Of a stretch of DNA of 53,932 bases, positions 45,680-53,932 are shown piece by piece (the stretch's first letter is position 1; the number at the start of each line of letters is the position of its first letter). Both the position numbers and the translations under genes were made by a program. Under the pieces are notes generated by a model. The model saw only the letters and a list, made by a program, of their open reading frames with translations. It had not been told where the DNA came from and did no database searches. Source of the stretch: Fodinibius halophilus (lineage in GTDB: Bacteria > Bacteroidota > Rhodothermia > Balneolales > Balneolaceae); the NCBI RefSeq assembly GCF_011059105.1, contig NZ_JAALLS010000015.1, forward strand, positions 1-53,932. The letters are read 5' to 3'.

Positions 45680-46174
45680 ATGGATTCTGATATTCCCGGT
45701 ACCCAAAAACATTTACGATATATGCAGCAGGCTTTTTTCCTTGCTGAGCAGGCTTACGAGGAAAAAGAAGTGCCTGTTGGAGCGGTGGTTATAAAAGACG
45801 ATCGCATTGTAGGCAAGGGCTATAACCAGACGGAACGACTGAATGATCCCACTGCCCATGCGGAGATGCTGGCGGTCTCGGCAGCATGCTCTACCCTGGG
45901 ACAAAAATACCTTCAAGACTGTACGCTTTATGTTACGCTCGAGCCCTGCCCTATGTGTACCGGGGCCCTGGTTTGGTCCAAGCTTGATACCGTGGTTATT
46001 GGTGCCTGGGATGCAAAAGCGGGCAGCTGTGGCAGTGCTTTCAACCTTTCAACTAATGATAAGTTAAATCACCAAGTTAATGTTATACAAGGATTTATGG
46101 AGAATGACTGTGAGTGGATTCTAAAGAAGTTCTTTGAGGAGCGTCGTTCATCAGGTAATGGTCAGTCTCTATAG
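45680..46174 (+). CDS. tadA: tRNA-adenosine deaminase TadA
   Basis: 164 aa. The zinc-binding deaminase motif has His60-Ala-Glu62 in PTAHAEMLAV and PCPMC (Cys90, Cys93) in LEPCPMCTGAL. Other family pieces are EVPVGAVVIKDD near the start and the closing ECEWILKKFFEERR-type helix (here DCEWILKKFF). TadA converts A34 to inosine in tRNA-Arg(ACG). Guanine or cytosine deaminases share the fold, but the overall length and motifs fit TadA best. It is divergent from apt. Confidence 0.9.
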   Translation: MDSDIPGTQKHLRYMQQAFFLAEQAYEEKEVPVGAVVIKDDRIVGKGYNQTERLNDPTAHAEMLAVSAACSTLGQKYLQDCTLYVTLEPCPMCTGALVWSKLDTVVIGAWDAKAGSCGSAFNLSTNDKLNHQVNVIQGFMENDCEWILKKFFEERRSSGNGQSL

Positions 46175-46297
46175 CTTCAGCTGCTAGTGTTGGTGGACTG
46201 GAAGTTTAGATATTAGTGATCAGAAGTCAGAATTCAGGAGCTCCGGCTTTTTTACCCGGCCTTGAGCTCTTCTTGTGTGTCGGTTGGCACCATTTTT

Positions 46298-46333
46298 CGT
46301 CGGGCGACTGGGTTTGTCGTCCGGCGAATGATA
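46298..46333. repeat. 36-bp dispersed repeat, copy 2
   Basis: Second copy of the block at 44164-44199, reading CGTCGGGCGACTGGGTTTG and ending GTCCGGCGAATGATA. The positions that differ are mostly single substitutions, so the copies diverged without shifting. Confidence 0.55.
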
Positions 46334-46438
46334 AAGGCAATAACCTTTTGCCACTTCGGGAGTGCAATGCCCTTGGGGCGGAGGCGAAGTCAGAACTCAG
46401 GAGTCAGAGAGGGGAATTCCTTTCCTCAGCAAAAGTAA

Positions 46439-46591
46439 TGTCATCCGCCGTACGGCGGATCTCCTTGAAGAAGTTCGCGTATAATATAAAGGCAACCTTC
46501 AGCTATTAACCAATCGTTTCAGGGAGATTGCCACGTCGTACCGTCAGCCCACGGTACTCCTCCCCGTAAAACGGGGCACCGCGCAATGACA
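46439..46591. repeat. MITE-like element, copy B
   Basis: 153 bp starting TGTCATCCG and ending GCGCAATGACA. The ends are inverted (TGTCAT / ATGACA). It shares with copy C (46831-46986) the interior TTTCAGGGAGATTGCCAC and the hairpin CCCCGTAAAACGGGG. Confidence 0.65.
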
Positions 46592-46830
46592 GGCGTTGAT
46601 TTTAAAATTTAAAAGTAGCACCACTATCGCACAAACGAGACGCATCCGCGATAATGGTCAATACCAAGAGTTGTAATCTGCAACTTGAAATCCTCCTTGT
46701 GATCGAATCCAAGGCAGACTGGCAATAAGAACCGAAGGAGGATAGCCAGAAATTATCCTTTTCCCCACCTAGCCGGGAGCCTCATACCCCCTAATACCGA
46801 AAGGGAAAGCCATTTAATTTACAACTCCTT

Positions 46831-46986
46831 GTCATCCTGAACTTGTTTCAGGATCTCTCAGAATGAGTTCATCTAGTGCCAAATAAGAAGCCCTCACGCA
46901 TTAATCAATCGTTTCAGGGAGATTGCCACCTCGTAACCTCAACCCACGGTACTCCTCCCCGTAAAACGGGGCACCGCGCAATGACA
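46831..46986. repeat. MITE-like element, copy C
   Basis: 156 bp starting TGTCATCCTGAACTTG and ending GCGCAATGACA. From TTTCAGGGAGATTG to the right end it is nearly identical to copy B, while the left part instead resembles the element at 2365. The hairpin CCCCGTAAAACGGGG is present. The mix of left ends suggests exchange between copies. Confidence 0.65.
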
Positions 46987-47114
46987 GGCGTTGATTCTAA
47001 ATTTAAAAGCAGTGTCACTGCTAGGGATTCCGGTTATTTTTCGGAAGACCATGGTAGTCTCCCTTTCTTAGTTCGTGTAACATCTAAAGGCTTTTCTTTA
47101 GCATTATCATAAAA

Positions 47115-47169
47115 AACACCTCCCGACCAATTCGAAGCCCACGAATTGCCCTCCCTCCTCGAGGAGGGA
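47115..47169. repeat. 55-bp direct repeat, copy 2
   Basis: Second copy of the block at 44852-44906, one mismatch by eye. It ends in the palindrome CCTCCTCGAGGAGG, 17 bp past the galT stop, where the hairpin could help end transcription of the gal operon, although no T-run follows. Confidence 0.75.
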
Positions 47170-47185
47170 TAAGGGGAGCACTGTT

Positions 47186-48232
47186 TTATGGCTTTTGTTT
47201 ATAATGTAAAGCCGGCAGTGATTGCAGTAGTTCTGCACTGGCTTCGGGGGTAATATCTCGCTGTGGCGTTCCAAGCATCTCGTACCCCACCCTAAATTTT
47301 TTTACCGTAGCCGACCGTAACAAAGGCGGATAGAAGTGCATATGAAAATGCCATTCGGGATGATCCTTACCATCGGTAGGCGCTGCATGGATACCCGCTG
47401 AATACGGAAATGAAACTTCAAAAATATTATCATACTTGACAGTTAGCTGTTTTACAATATCAGCTAACCCCTCTTTTTCTTTGTCGGTCATGTCGGTAAG
47501 ACGGGCAAAAGGACGACGACTTATAACAATCGTCTCAAACGGCCAAAAAGCCCAGTACGGTATCATTACTGCAAAATGTTCATTCTTAGCTACTATCCGT
47601 TTATCAAGCTCCAGTTCAAGATCCAGGTAGTCTGCCAGTAAGGTGGTACCGTTTTCTTGGTAATAGGCTGTTTGTTGCTTCAGTTCTTTTGCCGGCTCAT
47701 CCGGGATCGTTTGCTGGGCCCAGATCTGTCCGTGGGGATGTGGATTACTGCATCCCATAATCTCCCCTTTATTTTCAAATATCTGCACGTAGTTAATTTC
47801 TTCCCGGGCTCCCAACTCGGCATACTCACTTACCCACAGATTTACTACCTCCCTTATTTGGGGTAACTCCATCTCGGGCAGGGTCAGGTCATGACGCGGA
47901 GAAAAACAGATCACACGACAAATCCCCTTTTCCCCTTTGGCAACCAGCAGGTTGCTGTTGTTAACCGTTTCTGACGGAGTATCCAGCTTAAGAGCACTGA
48001 AATCATTGGTGAATACAAACGTTGAGTCATAATTAGGATTACTAGCATCCCCTGCCCGATCATTACCGGGACACAAATAGCAGTCGGAGTCGTATTGGGG
48101 TTTTTGAGATGTCGCTGTCTCTTCCTCTTTGCCTTGCCACGGACGCTTTGCCCGATGAGGAGAAACTTGTACCCACTCCCCTGTTAATGGGTTATATCTT
48201 CGATGAGGGTCATTTGAAAGATCAATAGACAT
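47186..48232 (-). CDS. galT: Galactose-1-phosphate uridylyltransferase
   Basis: 348 aa, the normal GalT length. It starts with [20 protein letters not shown], the GalT signature. The active-site motif HPHGQIW has His165-Pro-His167, where His167 is the uridylylated nucleophile. A Cys pair in SDCYLCPGN, and histidines in the Zn/Fe-binding region, are present. The enzyme exchanges galactose-1-phosphate with UDP-glucose, the second Leloir step. It is the last gene of the gal operon, 38 bp after galK. galE, needed to recycle UDP-galactose, is not in the window. Confidence 0.96.
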   Translation of the reverse strand: MSIDLSNDPHRRYNPLTGEWVQVSPHRAKRPWQGKEEETATSQKPQYDSDCYLCPGNDRAGDASNPNYDSTFVFTNDFSALKLDTPSETVNNSNLLVAKGEKGICRVICFSPRHDLTLPEMELPQIREVVNLWVSEYAELGAREEINYVQIFENKGEIMGCSNPHPHGQIWAQQTIPDEPAKELKQQTAYYQENGTTLLADYLDLELELDKRIVAKNEHFAVMIPYWAFWPFETIVISRRPFARLTDMTDKEKEGLADIVKQLTVKYDNIFEVSFPYSAGIHAAPTDGKDHPEWHFHMHFYPPLLRSATVKKFRVGYEMLGTPQRDITPEASAELLQSLPALHYKQKP

Positions 48233-48270
48233 GTTAGTATAAGCTGGTTATTCTAAATTCAAACTGTCTG

Positions 48271-49455
48271 CTATTGGATAGAGGTAAGCTCCGATTCCGT
48301 CAAAAGGTGGGTGCCTTGCGATACTTTGGTATCATAAACAGATAATGATTGTCCCAGTTGCTGCTCATATTCACTTTTGATCTGTTTCTTAAACTGCTGC
48401 AGCTGTTCATTTTCTACTAGATTGATGGTACAGCCGCCAAATCCGCCTCCCATCATTCGAGCGCCCAATACGCCTGCTTGGTCCTGAGCAATATCTACCA
48501 AGGTATCCAACTCTTTACAACTGACCTCATATTCGATACGAAGCCCCAGGTGTGACTGGTACATACGATGACCAAATGAAGTGAGGTCATCCTGTTGGAG
48601 ATCACTGCAGGCCTGTAAAACACGTTTATTTTCTTCGATCACATATTTACAGCGCTTAAAAATATCGGGGGCCAGTTTATCTTTGTAGCGAAACAAAAAA
48701 GCGAGCTCTACATCGCGCAAACTATCAATATCCGGATCAACCCCTTGCAATATAGATACCCCTTTCTCACACTGCTTGCGCCGAATATTATACTCTGATG
48801 TTGCAAGTTCCCGTCGTATACCGGTATCACAGAGAACAATACGAATATCTTCATTGTTAAAAGGATAATATTCGTGGTCGAGGGAACGGCAATCCAGCTT
48901 TAGCGCCTGCCCTGCTCTACCATTCAGGCTTACAAATTGATCCATAATACCGCACTGTACGCCCACGAAGTCGTTTTCAGCTTTTTGAGCAATCCGGGCC
49001 ATTTCTACCGGTGGAATATTGAGATCAAAAAGTGTTGCCAATCCAAATAGAACTCCACCCTCTAAAGCAGCCGAAGAAGAAAGTCCCGCACCAATGGGAA
49101 TATCTCCTCCAAAAACGCAATCGAATCCCTCAAGGGAATACCCACTCTTCCGAAGTTGATCCACTACCCCCAACAAGTAGTTTGGCCATACTTTCTCCGA
49201 TTGGGGGATCTCCCCCGAAATATCGATCTCAAAAGAATCATCCATATCCATGGCCACAAGTCGTGCCTTATCTAAGCCGTTGGGCGCCAACGCAAGTACG
49301 ATCCCCATATTGATTGCGGCAGGCAATACGAAGCCCTCATTATAATCAGTGTGTTCCCCAATCAGGTTAACCCGACCGGGAGATTTCACCAATATAAATT
49401 CATCAGTAAAATGATTCTTAAACTCATTCTCTATTTTACGGATCAGTGGAGTCAT
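48271..49455 (-). CDS. galK: Galactokinase
   Basis: 394 aa of the GHMP kinase superfamily. The galactokinase signature SPGRVNLIGEHTDYNEG is near the start, followed by the ATP-binding PIGAGLSSSAALE, and the C-terminal MGGGFGGCTINLV motif. An acidic residue in GIMDQFVS contacts the sugar. It phosphorylates alpha-galactose at C1 with ATP. It is 28 bp after the symporter gene and 38 bp before galT, so it belongs to the operon galM-symporter-galK-galT. Confidence 0.97.
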   Translation of the reverse strand: MTPLIRKIENEFKNHFTDEFILVKSPGRVNLIGEHTDYNEGFVLPAAINMGIVLALAPNGLDKARLVAMDMDDSFEIDISGEIPQSEKVWPNYLLGVVDQLRKSGYSLEGFDCVFGGDIPIGAGLSSSAALEGGVLFGLATLFDLNIPPVEMARIAQKAENDFVGVQCGIMDQFVSLNGRAGQALKLDCRSLDHEYYPFNNEDIRIVLCDTGIRRELATSEYNIRRKQCEKGVSILQGVDPDIDSLRDVELAFLFRYKDKLAPDIFKRCKYVIEENKRVLQACSDLQQDDLTSFGHRMYQSHLGLRIEYEVSCKELDTLVDIAQDQAGVLGARMMGGGFGGCTINLVENEQLQQFKKQIKSEYEQQLGQSLSVYDTKVSQGTHLLTESELTSIQ

Positions 49456-49483
49456 CTACTTTAAAAAGGGTTTTAAGTTTATT

Positions 49484-51121
49484 TTACCAGAATACGGCAT
49501 ACAAGACTGCAACCAGCACCAAGATCACATAGGCACCGATATTAAAAGCGGGACTGGTTTTAAACAGTTCTGCCGTTGTATGTATAGCTTTGGGATCTTC
49601 ATCTTGAGGATTGGTTGTTAAGCTGACGCCCGCAATAATGGCTATTGTGCTGATAAGGGTGTAAAACATTTGATCCAAAAAGGGAAGCTGAACGGCCGGC
49701 GTTTTCAAAAATACCGCAATCACAACAGAGGCCAGTACTCCATATATAGCTCCTTTTGAAGTTGTTTTTTTCCAGAACAATCCCATTAAGAATACAGCCA
49801 GTATGCCGGGACTAACCATGCCGGTATACTCTTGGATATATTGGAAAACCTGGGGCACATTATCCAGTTGCGGTGCCATAAATACGGCCGTAAGAAGAGC
49901 AACACCCGCGGTAATGCGTCCCATGTTTACTGTTTGTTTATCCGTGGCCTCCTGGTTGATATAAGGAATATAAATATCCATCGTGAATATGGTAGCTACA
50001 GAATTTAGCATAGAAGCAACAGAAGAGACGATAGCTGCCGCAAGTGCCGCTACTACCAAGCCCAAAAATCCAGGGGAAAGAAAGATCTTCATTAACCAGG
50101 GATAAGCATTGTCGTATTTAATACTTCCATCCGATTGAGTAAACGCATCAACGATGCCCGTAATCTGGGTTGTGCCTTCCGGCTGATTGTAGAGAACGTA
50201 GACGATGATACCGGGAATCACTACGATCAATGGGATAATTAGCTTTAAAAAGCCGGCAAAGATAATGCCCTTTTGAGATTCTTTGAGTGATTTTGCAGCC
50301 AGGGTCCGCTGGATGATATACTGATTAAAGCCCCAGTAATAGAGGTTGGCCACCCACATTCCGCCAATAAGTACGGCAATACCGGGCAGGTTCTTATACT
50401 CAGGATTTGATTCATCCAGAATCATCGTAAACTTCTCTCCCGCCACTTCATAAATATGGACAAGTCCATTTATAATGCCTCCTTCGGGAGTCACATTGTA
50501 GAGTCCGGCAAAGGTGACAACGAAACCGCCCAAAACGAGCAGCCCTACCTGTAGAACATCGGTCCAGGCAACAGCTGCAAGTCCTCCGTATAAAGAATAA
50601 GCAGCAGCAATAGCGGACAGCCCAATAAGCGCATATATCATTAAACTGCCATCACCGGTTCCCATGATAGTATCGAGGGCTAATGCTCCGAGGTAGAGTA
50701 CGGTGGTAAGGTTTACAAAGACAAACAAAGCGATCCAGAAAACGGCTAAAATCGTTTTCAGCGTGGTATTAAACCGTTGTTCAACAAATTCCGGAATAGT
50801 AAAAATCTCTTTTTCGATAAAGATGGGCAGAAAATACTTACCGACTACAATTAGGGTAACAGCTGCCATCCATTCGTAGGAAGCGATAGCCAACCCTACG
50901 GCGAAGCCCGAGCCCGACATCCCAATTATTTGTTCGGCAGATATATTGGCTGCTATCAGGGATGCCCCTATGGCCCACCATGGCAGTGATTTGCCCGCCA
51001 AGAAGTAATCCTCTGCATTTTTTTGATGTCCTTCCTTATCGCGCGAGACCCAGAGGCCTATGCCTACAATGAGCAGACAATAAAGACTAAATACAATGAT
51101 GTCGATAGTGGTAAATGTCAT
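49484..51121 (-). CDS. Sodium/galactose symporter (SGLT family)
   Basis: 545 aa with about 14 membrane helices. It is very close in length and sequence to the Vibrio vSGLT galactose symporter as I remember it: identical-looking stretches include ISAEQIIGMSGSG, LAIASYEWM and LYYWGFNQYIIQRTLAAKS. Residues at the galactose-binding positions of vSGLT (Gln and Glu in TM regions, Asn and Lys later) appear conserved: Gln64, Glu83 and the N-Q-Y / A-A-K-S segment. It imports galactose or glucose with Na+ across the inner membrane. It is the second gene of the gal operon, 27 bp after galM and 28 bp before galK. Confidence 0.93.
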   Translation of the reverse strand: MTFTTIDIIVFSLYCLLIVGIGLWVSRDKEGHQKNAEDYFLAGKSLPWWAIGASLIAANISAEQIIGMSGSGFAVGLAIASYEWMAAVTLIVVGKYFLPIFIEKEIFTIPEFVEQRFNTTLKTILAVFWIALFVFVNLTTVLYLGALALDTIMGTGDGSLMIYALIGLSAIAAAYSLYGGLAAVAWTDVLQVGLLVLGGFVVTFAGLYNVTPEGGIINGLVHIYEVAGEKFTMILDESNPEYKNLPGIAVLIGGMWVANLYYWGFNQYIIQRTLAAKSLKESQKGIIFAGFLKLIIPLIVVIPGIIVYVLYNQPEGTTQITGIVDAFTQSDGSIKYDNAYPWLMKIFLSPGFLGLVVAALAAAIVSSVASMLNSVATIFTMDIYIPYINQEATDKQTVNMGRITAGVALLTAVFMAPQLDNVPQVFQYIQEYTGMVSPGILAVFLMGLFWKKTTSKGAIYGVLASVVIAVFLKTPAVQLPFLDQMFYTLISTIAIIAGVSLTTNPQDEDPKAIHTTAELFKTSPAFNIGAYVILVLVAVLYAVFW

Positions 51122-51148
51122 AAAGTATGTAGTTAAGGCAGCTAAAAA

Positions 51149-52216
51149 TTATGATTTGGGCGAGTTGCACACACCCAGCCGATAAACGGAACGGGAATTG
51201 TACGTACTATCAGGCTTAAGTACAACCGATGGAAAGGCAGGCTGATTGGGTGAGTCGGGGAAATGCTGGGGTTCCAGGCAAAATCCGGTGCAGCTATTGT
51301 AGGGAATATCCTTTTTGCCGATGTCACTACCATCCAAATGGTTGCCGCCATAGAATTGGAGTCCCGGCTCAGTTGTCTCCACTTCTAAAAAACGTCCGGA
51401 TTGAGGATCTACCACTTTTGCTGCCTTAGTAAGTTGTTGGCCATCTTCTTTGTTGAGTACAAAGTTGTGATCATATCCGCCCCCATATGCCAACTGCGGG
51501 TTTTGTATATCCAGATCTCTGCCAATGGTTTTAGACCGCCTGAAGTCAAAAGGAGTATCATCTACCGATTCAATTTTACCAGTAGGAATAAGACTCTCAT
51601 CAACCGGGGTATACTGATCGGCATTAATCCTCAGCTGATGATTATTAATTGAAGTCGTTGTACCGCTTAAATTGAAGAACGTATGATTGGTAAGATTTAC
51701 AATAGTCGGACGATCGGTTTTCGCGCGGTAAATAATGTGCAGTTCATTTTTTTCTGTAAGTCTATACTCGACAAAGACCTCCAACCTGCCGGGATACCCC
51801 TGTTCGCCGTCTTGGGATATATATTTTAGCACCACTTTGTTACTGTTGTACTCACAACTTTTCCATATGGTGTTATGGAAGCCTCCGCCCCCTCCATGCA
51901 GATGATTCTTATTATTCCCCTTTTCCAGTTGGTACTGCCTGCCATTCAAAGAGAAGGTTCCGTTAGCTATTCTGTTACTGTACCGCCCGATTATGGCTCC
52001 GTGATATTGTTCAGCTGCTTCCATGTACTGCTCAATATTATTAAAGCCCAATACGATATCATCAAACCTTCCATCTTTATCGGCGGCCAGCCAGCTAACT
52101 ATTCGGCCTCCATAGTTCGTTAGCAGCACTCGCATGTGCTGGTTATTAACCAGTTTAAATAACCGTACTTCTTTACCGTCAATATTTTTACGAAAACTTT
52201 TATCACAGATATTCAA
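51149..52216 (-). CDS. galM: Aldose 1-epimerase (mutarotase)
   Basis: 355 aa, the usual length. Typical parts are LTNYGGRIVSW, the catalytic His region NLTNHTFFNLSG, and FCLEPQHFPDSPNQPAFPS with the catalytic Glu; a closing VYRLGV strand ends the fold. GalM interconverts beta- and alpha-galactose so that galactokinase can use it. No signal peptide is present, so it acts in the cytoplasm. It is the first gene of the gal operon; a LacI-type palindrome lies about 95 bp before its start. Confidence 0.95.
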   Translation of the reverse strand: MNICDKSFRKNIDGKEVRLFKLVNNQHMRVLLTNYGGRIVSWLAADKDGRFDDIVLGFNNIEQYMEAAEQYHGAIIGRYSNRIANGTFSLNGRQYQLEKGNNKNHLHGGGGGFHNTIWKSCEYNSNKVVLKYISQDGEQGYPGRLEVFVEYRLTEKNELHIIYRAKTDRPTIVNLTNHTFFNLSGTTTSINNHQLRINADQYTPVDESLIPTGKIESVDDTPFDFRRSKTIGRDLDIQNPQLAYGGGYDHNFVLNKEDGQQLTKAAKVVDPQSGRFLEVETTEPGLQFYGGNHLDGSDIGKKDIPYNSCTGFCLEPQHFPDSPNQPAFPSVVLKPDSTYNSRSVYRLGVCNSPKS

Positions 52217-52300
52217 CGAAACTCATACTTAGTTAATAGTTCTAGAGTTACCATCATCAAGGCGGATTCATCAAACGGCCAAGACGCTTTACCCTCTTTT

Positions 52301-52318
52301 TATGTTATCGATAACATA
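52301..52318. promoter_or_regulatory. LacI-family-type operator, gal side
   Basis: An 18-bp perfect palindrome, TATGTTATCGATAACATA, centred on CG, as expected for LacI/GalR-family repressors. It lies about 95 bp before galM. A closely related site stands at 52574-52587. Confidence 0.65.
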
Positions 52319-52573
52319 TATAAAAAAGAGTAATTGTACTAATATTCTTTTTTGATACAATTAATTTCAGCAACTTTTCAATCTGAATTCAAAATACTGG
52401 CAGGCCTTATAAGTTAGCCTAATTGGCTATAAAGGCAATATATTTGTGTCTTTAGTGTGATCCTCTCCTATCATGTCATAAGATCACTACTCTTTTTAAC
52501 CTACCTAAACACAAAAACTCACTCACTTTTTTTCATACCTTGCTTGCAAATAGTTAGTAAAACTTGTATTTAG

Positions 52574-52587
52574 TGTTATCGTTAACA
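52574..52587. promoter_or_regulatory. LacI-family-type operator, susC side
   Basis: TGTTATCGTTAACA differs from the 14-bp core of the first palindrome (TGTTATCGATAACA) at one base. It is centred about 53 bp before the susC start, suitable for repression of that promoter. The regulator gene is not in the window. Confidence 0.6.
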
Positions 52588-52632
52588 TTTTATGCAGCAC
52601 ACAATAAAATCCCAAGAAAATTAAGGTAGCAT

Positions 52633-53932
52633 ATGTATAAGGTTAGTTTATGTATACGGCATGTAGCAGCATGCTTACTATTTATGAGCTGTCTGTTTTT
52701 GAGTACTGGTGTCAACGCTCAGTCTCAAGTGACGGTAGAAGGAACAGTTATTACCAAAGATACCCAAGAGCCACTAGCAGGGGTAAATATCACTGTTAAA
52801 AATGAAAATCGCGGTACGGTTACCGATACTAACGGTCAATACTCAATTTCTGTAGCCGATACCGATACACTCATTTTTAGCTTTATCAGTTTTGAGAAAA
52901 AAGAGGTTCCGGTCAACGGTCGTACCACTATTGATGTAGTGATGAAAACCGACCAGATTATGGCCGAAGAGATTATTGTAGTCGGCTATGGTACACAGAA
53001 GAAATCTGACCTAACAGGTTCTGTCGGTTCTGTGGCTATGGAGAATGTCGAAAAGCTATCCGGTAGCAACTCGGCTGATATGCTGCAGGGACAAGTTTCC
53101 GGGGTTAGTGTAAGCTCCGGTTCCGGCGATCCCGGCTCCTCCCCTAATGTTACGATTCGGGGCCTAGGTACTATTGGCAATAATGACCCACTCTATATTA
53201 TTGACGGTGTGCCGGGCGACATCAGCAAGGTAGATCCCAATAATATTGAATCTATTGATGTGCTTAAAGATGCTGCTTCGGCTGCTATTTACGGTTCTCG
53301 TGCATCTAACGGGGTGATTATTGTAAAGACCAAGCGAGGAACGAAAGATTCCGGATCAACCATCAGCTTTGATGCTTATACCGGTATTCAATCGCTGGAT
53401 AACAAGATCGATCTGGCTAATAGACAACAGTATAACACCATCAGCCAACAGATGTATAACAATGCGGGCCTGCAGCCGCTGGCATACACGACCGGTAGCG
53501 GCAACTATGCTGATACTGACTGGCAGGATGCATTTTTTGATCCCGGTATTGAACAGAAATATAACCTCTCGATATCCGGTGGAACGGAAGACCTAACCTA
53601 CACCATTGCCGGTGGGTTTTATGACCAAGAAGGTATTGCTACCAATACGGGTCATAATAAATATAACTTGCGGGTAAATGCAGATTATACCAACGGTAAA
53701 CTAAAAGTGGGTGAATCGTTCTCATATGTTCGAAGTAACACCCAAAATATGACGGGTGGTTCTTACGGCGGAGGATATGGAACCATCTACCAGGTTATGG
53801 ATATGCTACCTCATACGCCGGTCTATGATGAAAGTAATGAAGGTGGTTATGCCGGTCCGCCCCACCCTGATATGCCGAAGAGCTCAAACCCTATGGCGAC
53901 CCAGGAACTTACGACCAATGAGAGTCAAAGTG
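52633..53932 (+). CDS. SusC/RagA-type TonB-dependent receptor (partial, 3' end cut)
   Basis: 433 codons are visible; the frame runs off the window. A preceding AAGGTAG and a signal peptide (MYKVSLCIRHVAAC..., cleavage after V-N-A before Q) fix the start. Next is a carboxypeptidase-regulatory-like domain (TVEGTVITKDTQEPLAG, YSISVADTD). The TonB-box-like EEIIVVGYGTQKKSDLTGSV is followed by the plug domain (QVSGVSVSSGSGDPG, IRGLGTIGNNDPLYIIDG, LKDAASAAIYGSRASNGVI). These are SusC hallmarks. SusC proteins import oligosaccharides with a SusD lipoprotein, which would be expected just beyond the window. The operator upstream and the divergent gal operon suggest a galactose-containing glycan as substrate, which is inference. 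Confidence 0.95.
   Translation, partial: MYKVSLCIRHVAACLLFMSCLFLSTGVNAQSQVTVEGTVITKDTQEPLAGVNITVKNENRGTVTDTNGQYSISVADTDTLIFSFISFEKKEVPVNGRTTIDVVMKTDQIMAEEIIVVGYGTQKKSDLTGSVGSVAMENVEKLSGSNSADMLQGQVSGVSVSSGSGDPGSSPNVTIRGLGTIGNNDPLYIIDGVPGDISKVDPNNIESIDVLKDAASAAIYGSRASNGVIIVKTKRGTKDSGSTISFDAYTGIQSLDNKIDLANRQQYNTISQQMYNNAGLQPLAYTTGSGNYADTDWQDAFFDPGIEQKYNLSISGGTEDLTYTIAGGFYDQEGIATNTGHNKYNLRVNADYTNGKLKVGESFSYVRSNTQNMTGGSYGGGYGTIYQVMDMLPHTPVYDESNEGGYAGPPHPDMPKSSNPMATQELTTNESQS

Larger units (their letters stand above)
46175..47185. other. Repeat-rich intergenic region, right copy
   Basis: 1 kb without genes between tadA and galT. It contains AGAAGTCAGAATTCAGGAG near 46222 and a related motif at 46387, the 36-bp block (46298-46333), two MITE-like elements (46439-46591 and 46831-46986) and the 55-bp block (47115-47169). 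The order matches that of 43812-45040, giving the apt-tadA pair a similar frame on both sides. Confidence 0.55.

Noticed and set aside
47154-47169. CCTCCTCGAGGAGG palindrome as the gal operon terminator
   Set aside because: There is no T-run, and the same palindrome occurs inside the 55-bp repeat at 44852-44906 away from any gene end.

Overview
The window looks like a chromosome segment from a Bacteroidota/Balneolota-type bacterium, perhaps a Balneolaceae relative. The reasons are a SusC/RagA TonB-dependent receptor with a carboxypeptidase-like N-terminal domain, several small outer-membrane beta-barrel proteins with signal peptides ending in A-Q, a SGLT-type galactose symporter, weak Shine-Dalgarno sequences and moderate-to-low GC. 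The lineage is inferred from protein style only; no rRNA is present.

Left part (1-5.2 kb): a two-gene minus-strand unit holds a transglutaminase-like protein and an Ig-like partner, both without signal peptides. It is followed by a PorT-like barrel, a GH18 chitinase-like lipoprotein and a tRNA-Val(GAC) with an unusual C at position 33. At 5.4-7.7 kb are housekeeping genes nusB, a metallophosphatase and ychF, ended by a clear terminator. About 1 kb without genes follows, with inverted repeats and a lone sequence resembling a type I-E CRISPR repeat. At 8.7-12.7 kb a minus-strand operon runs deoC, aldehyde dehydrogenase, a shortened aldehyde dehydrogenase that appears to lack the catalytic Cys, and a SPOR lipoprotein. 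A 4-PAS sensor histidine kinase and a barrel protein come next.

Accessory centre (16.8-34.5 kb): a truncated cupredoxin gene, then a striking minus-strand operon. A 2808-aa RHS/YD-repeat protein lies between two paralogous glycine-rich proteins, and its C-terminal domain has the His-Gly and Cys blocks of a clan CD (caspase-fold) cysteine peptidase. Beyond it lie a serine recombinase gene broken by one in-frame stop and an AT-rich three-gene defence candidate: an OLD-family ATPase-TOPRIM nuclease (GajA-like), a UvrD-like helicase (GajB-like) and a three-TM protein. The first two resemble a Gabija system; the membrane protein is an extra component.

Right part: a DUF1579-like secreted protein and a fasciclin protein are followed by a six-gene minus operon (RimB-like protease, RimK-like ATP-grasp ligase, aspartoacylase-like hydrolase, DUF952, M20-like peptidase, lipid kinase). 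Then come an e(P4)-type acid phosphatase and a two-gene envelope unit of unknown role. apt and tadA sit between two intergenic regions built from the same set of dispersed repeats.

The window ends with a galactose operon on the minus strand (galM, SGLT symporter, galK, galT) divergent from a susC gene that runs off the edge. Two LacI-type palindromes in the divergent region suggest that galactoside uptake and catabolism are controlled together: the TonB receptor imports across the outer membrane, the symporter across the inner membrane, and GalM-GalK-GalT start the Leloir pathway. galE is not in the window.
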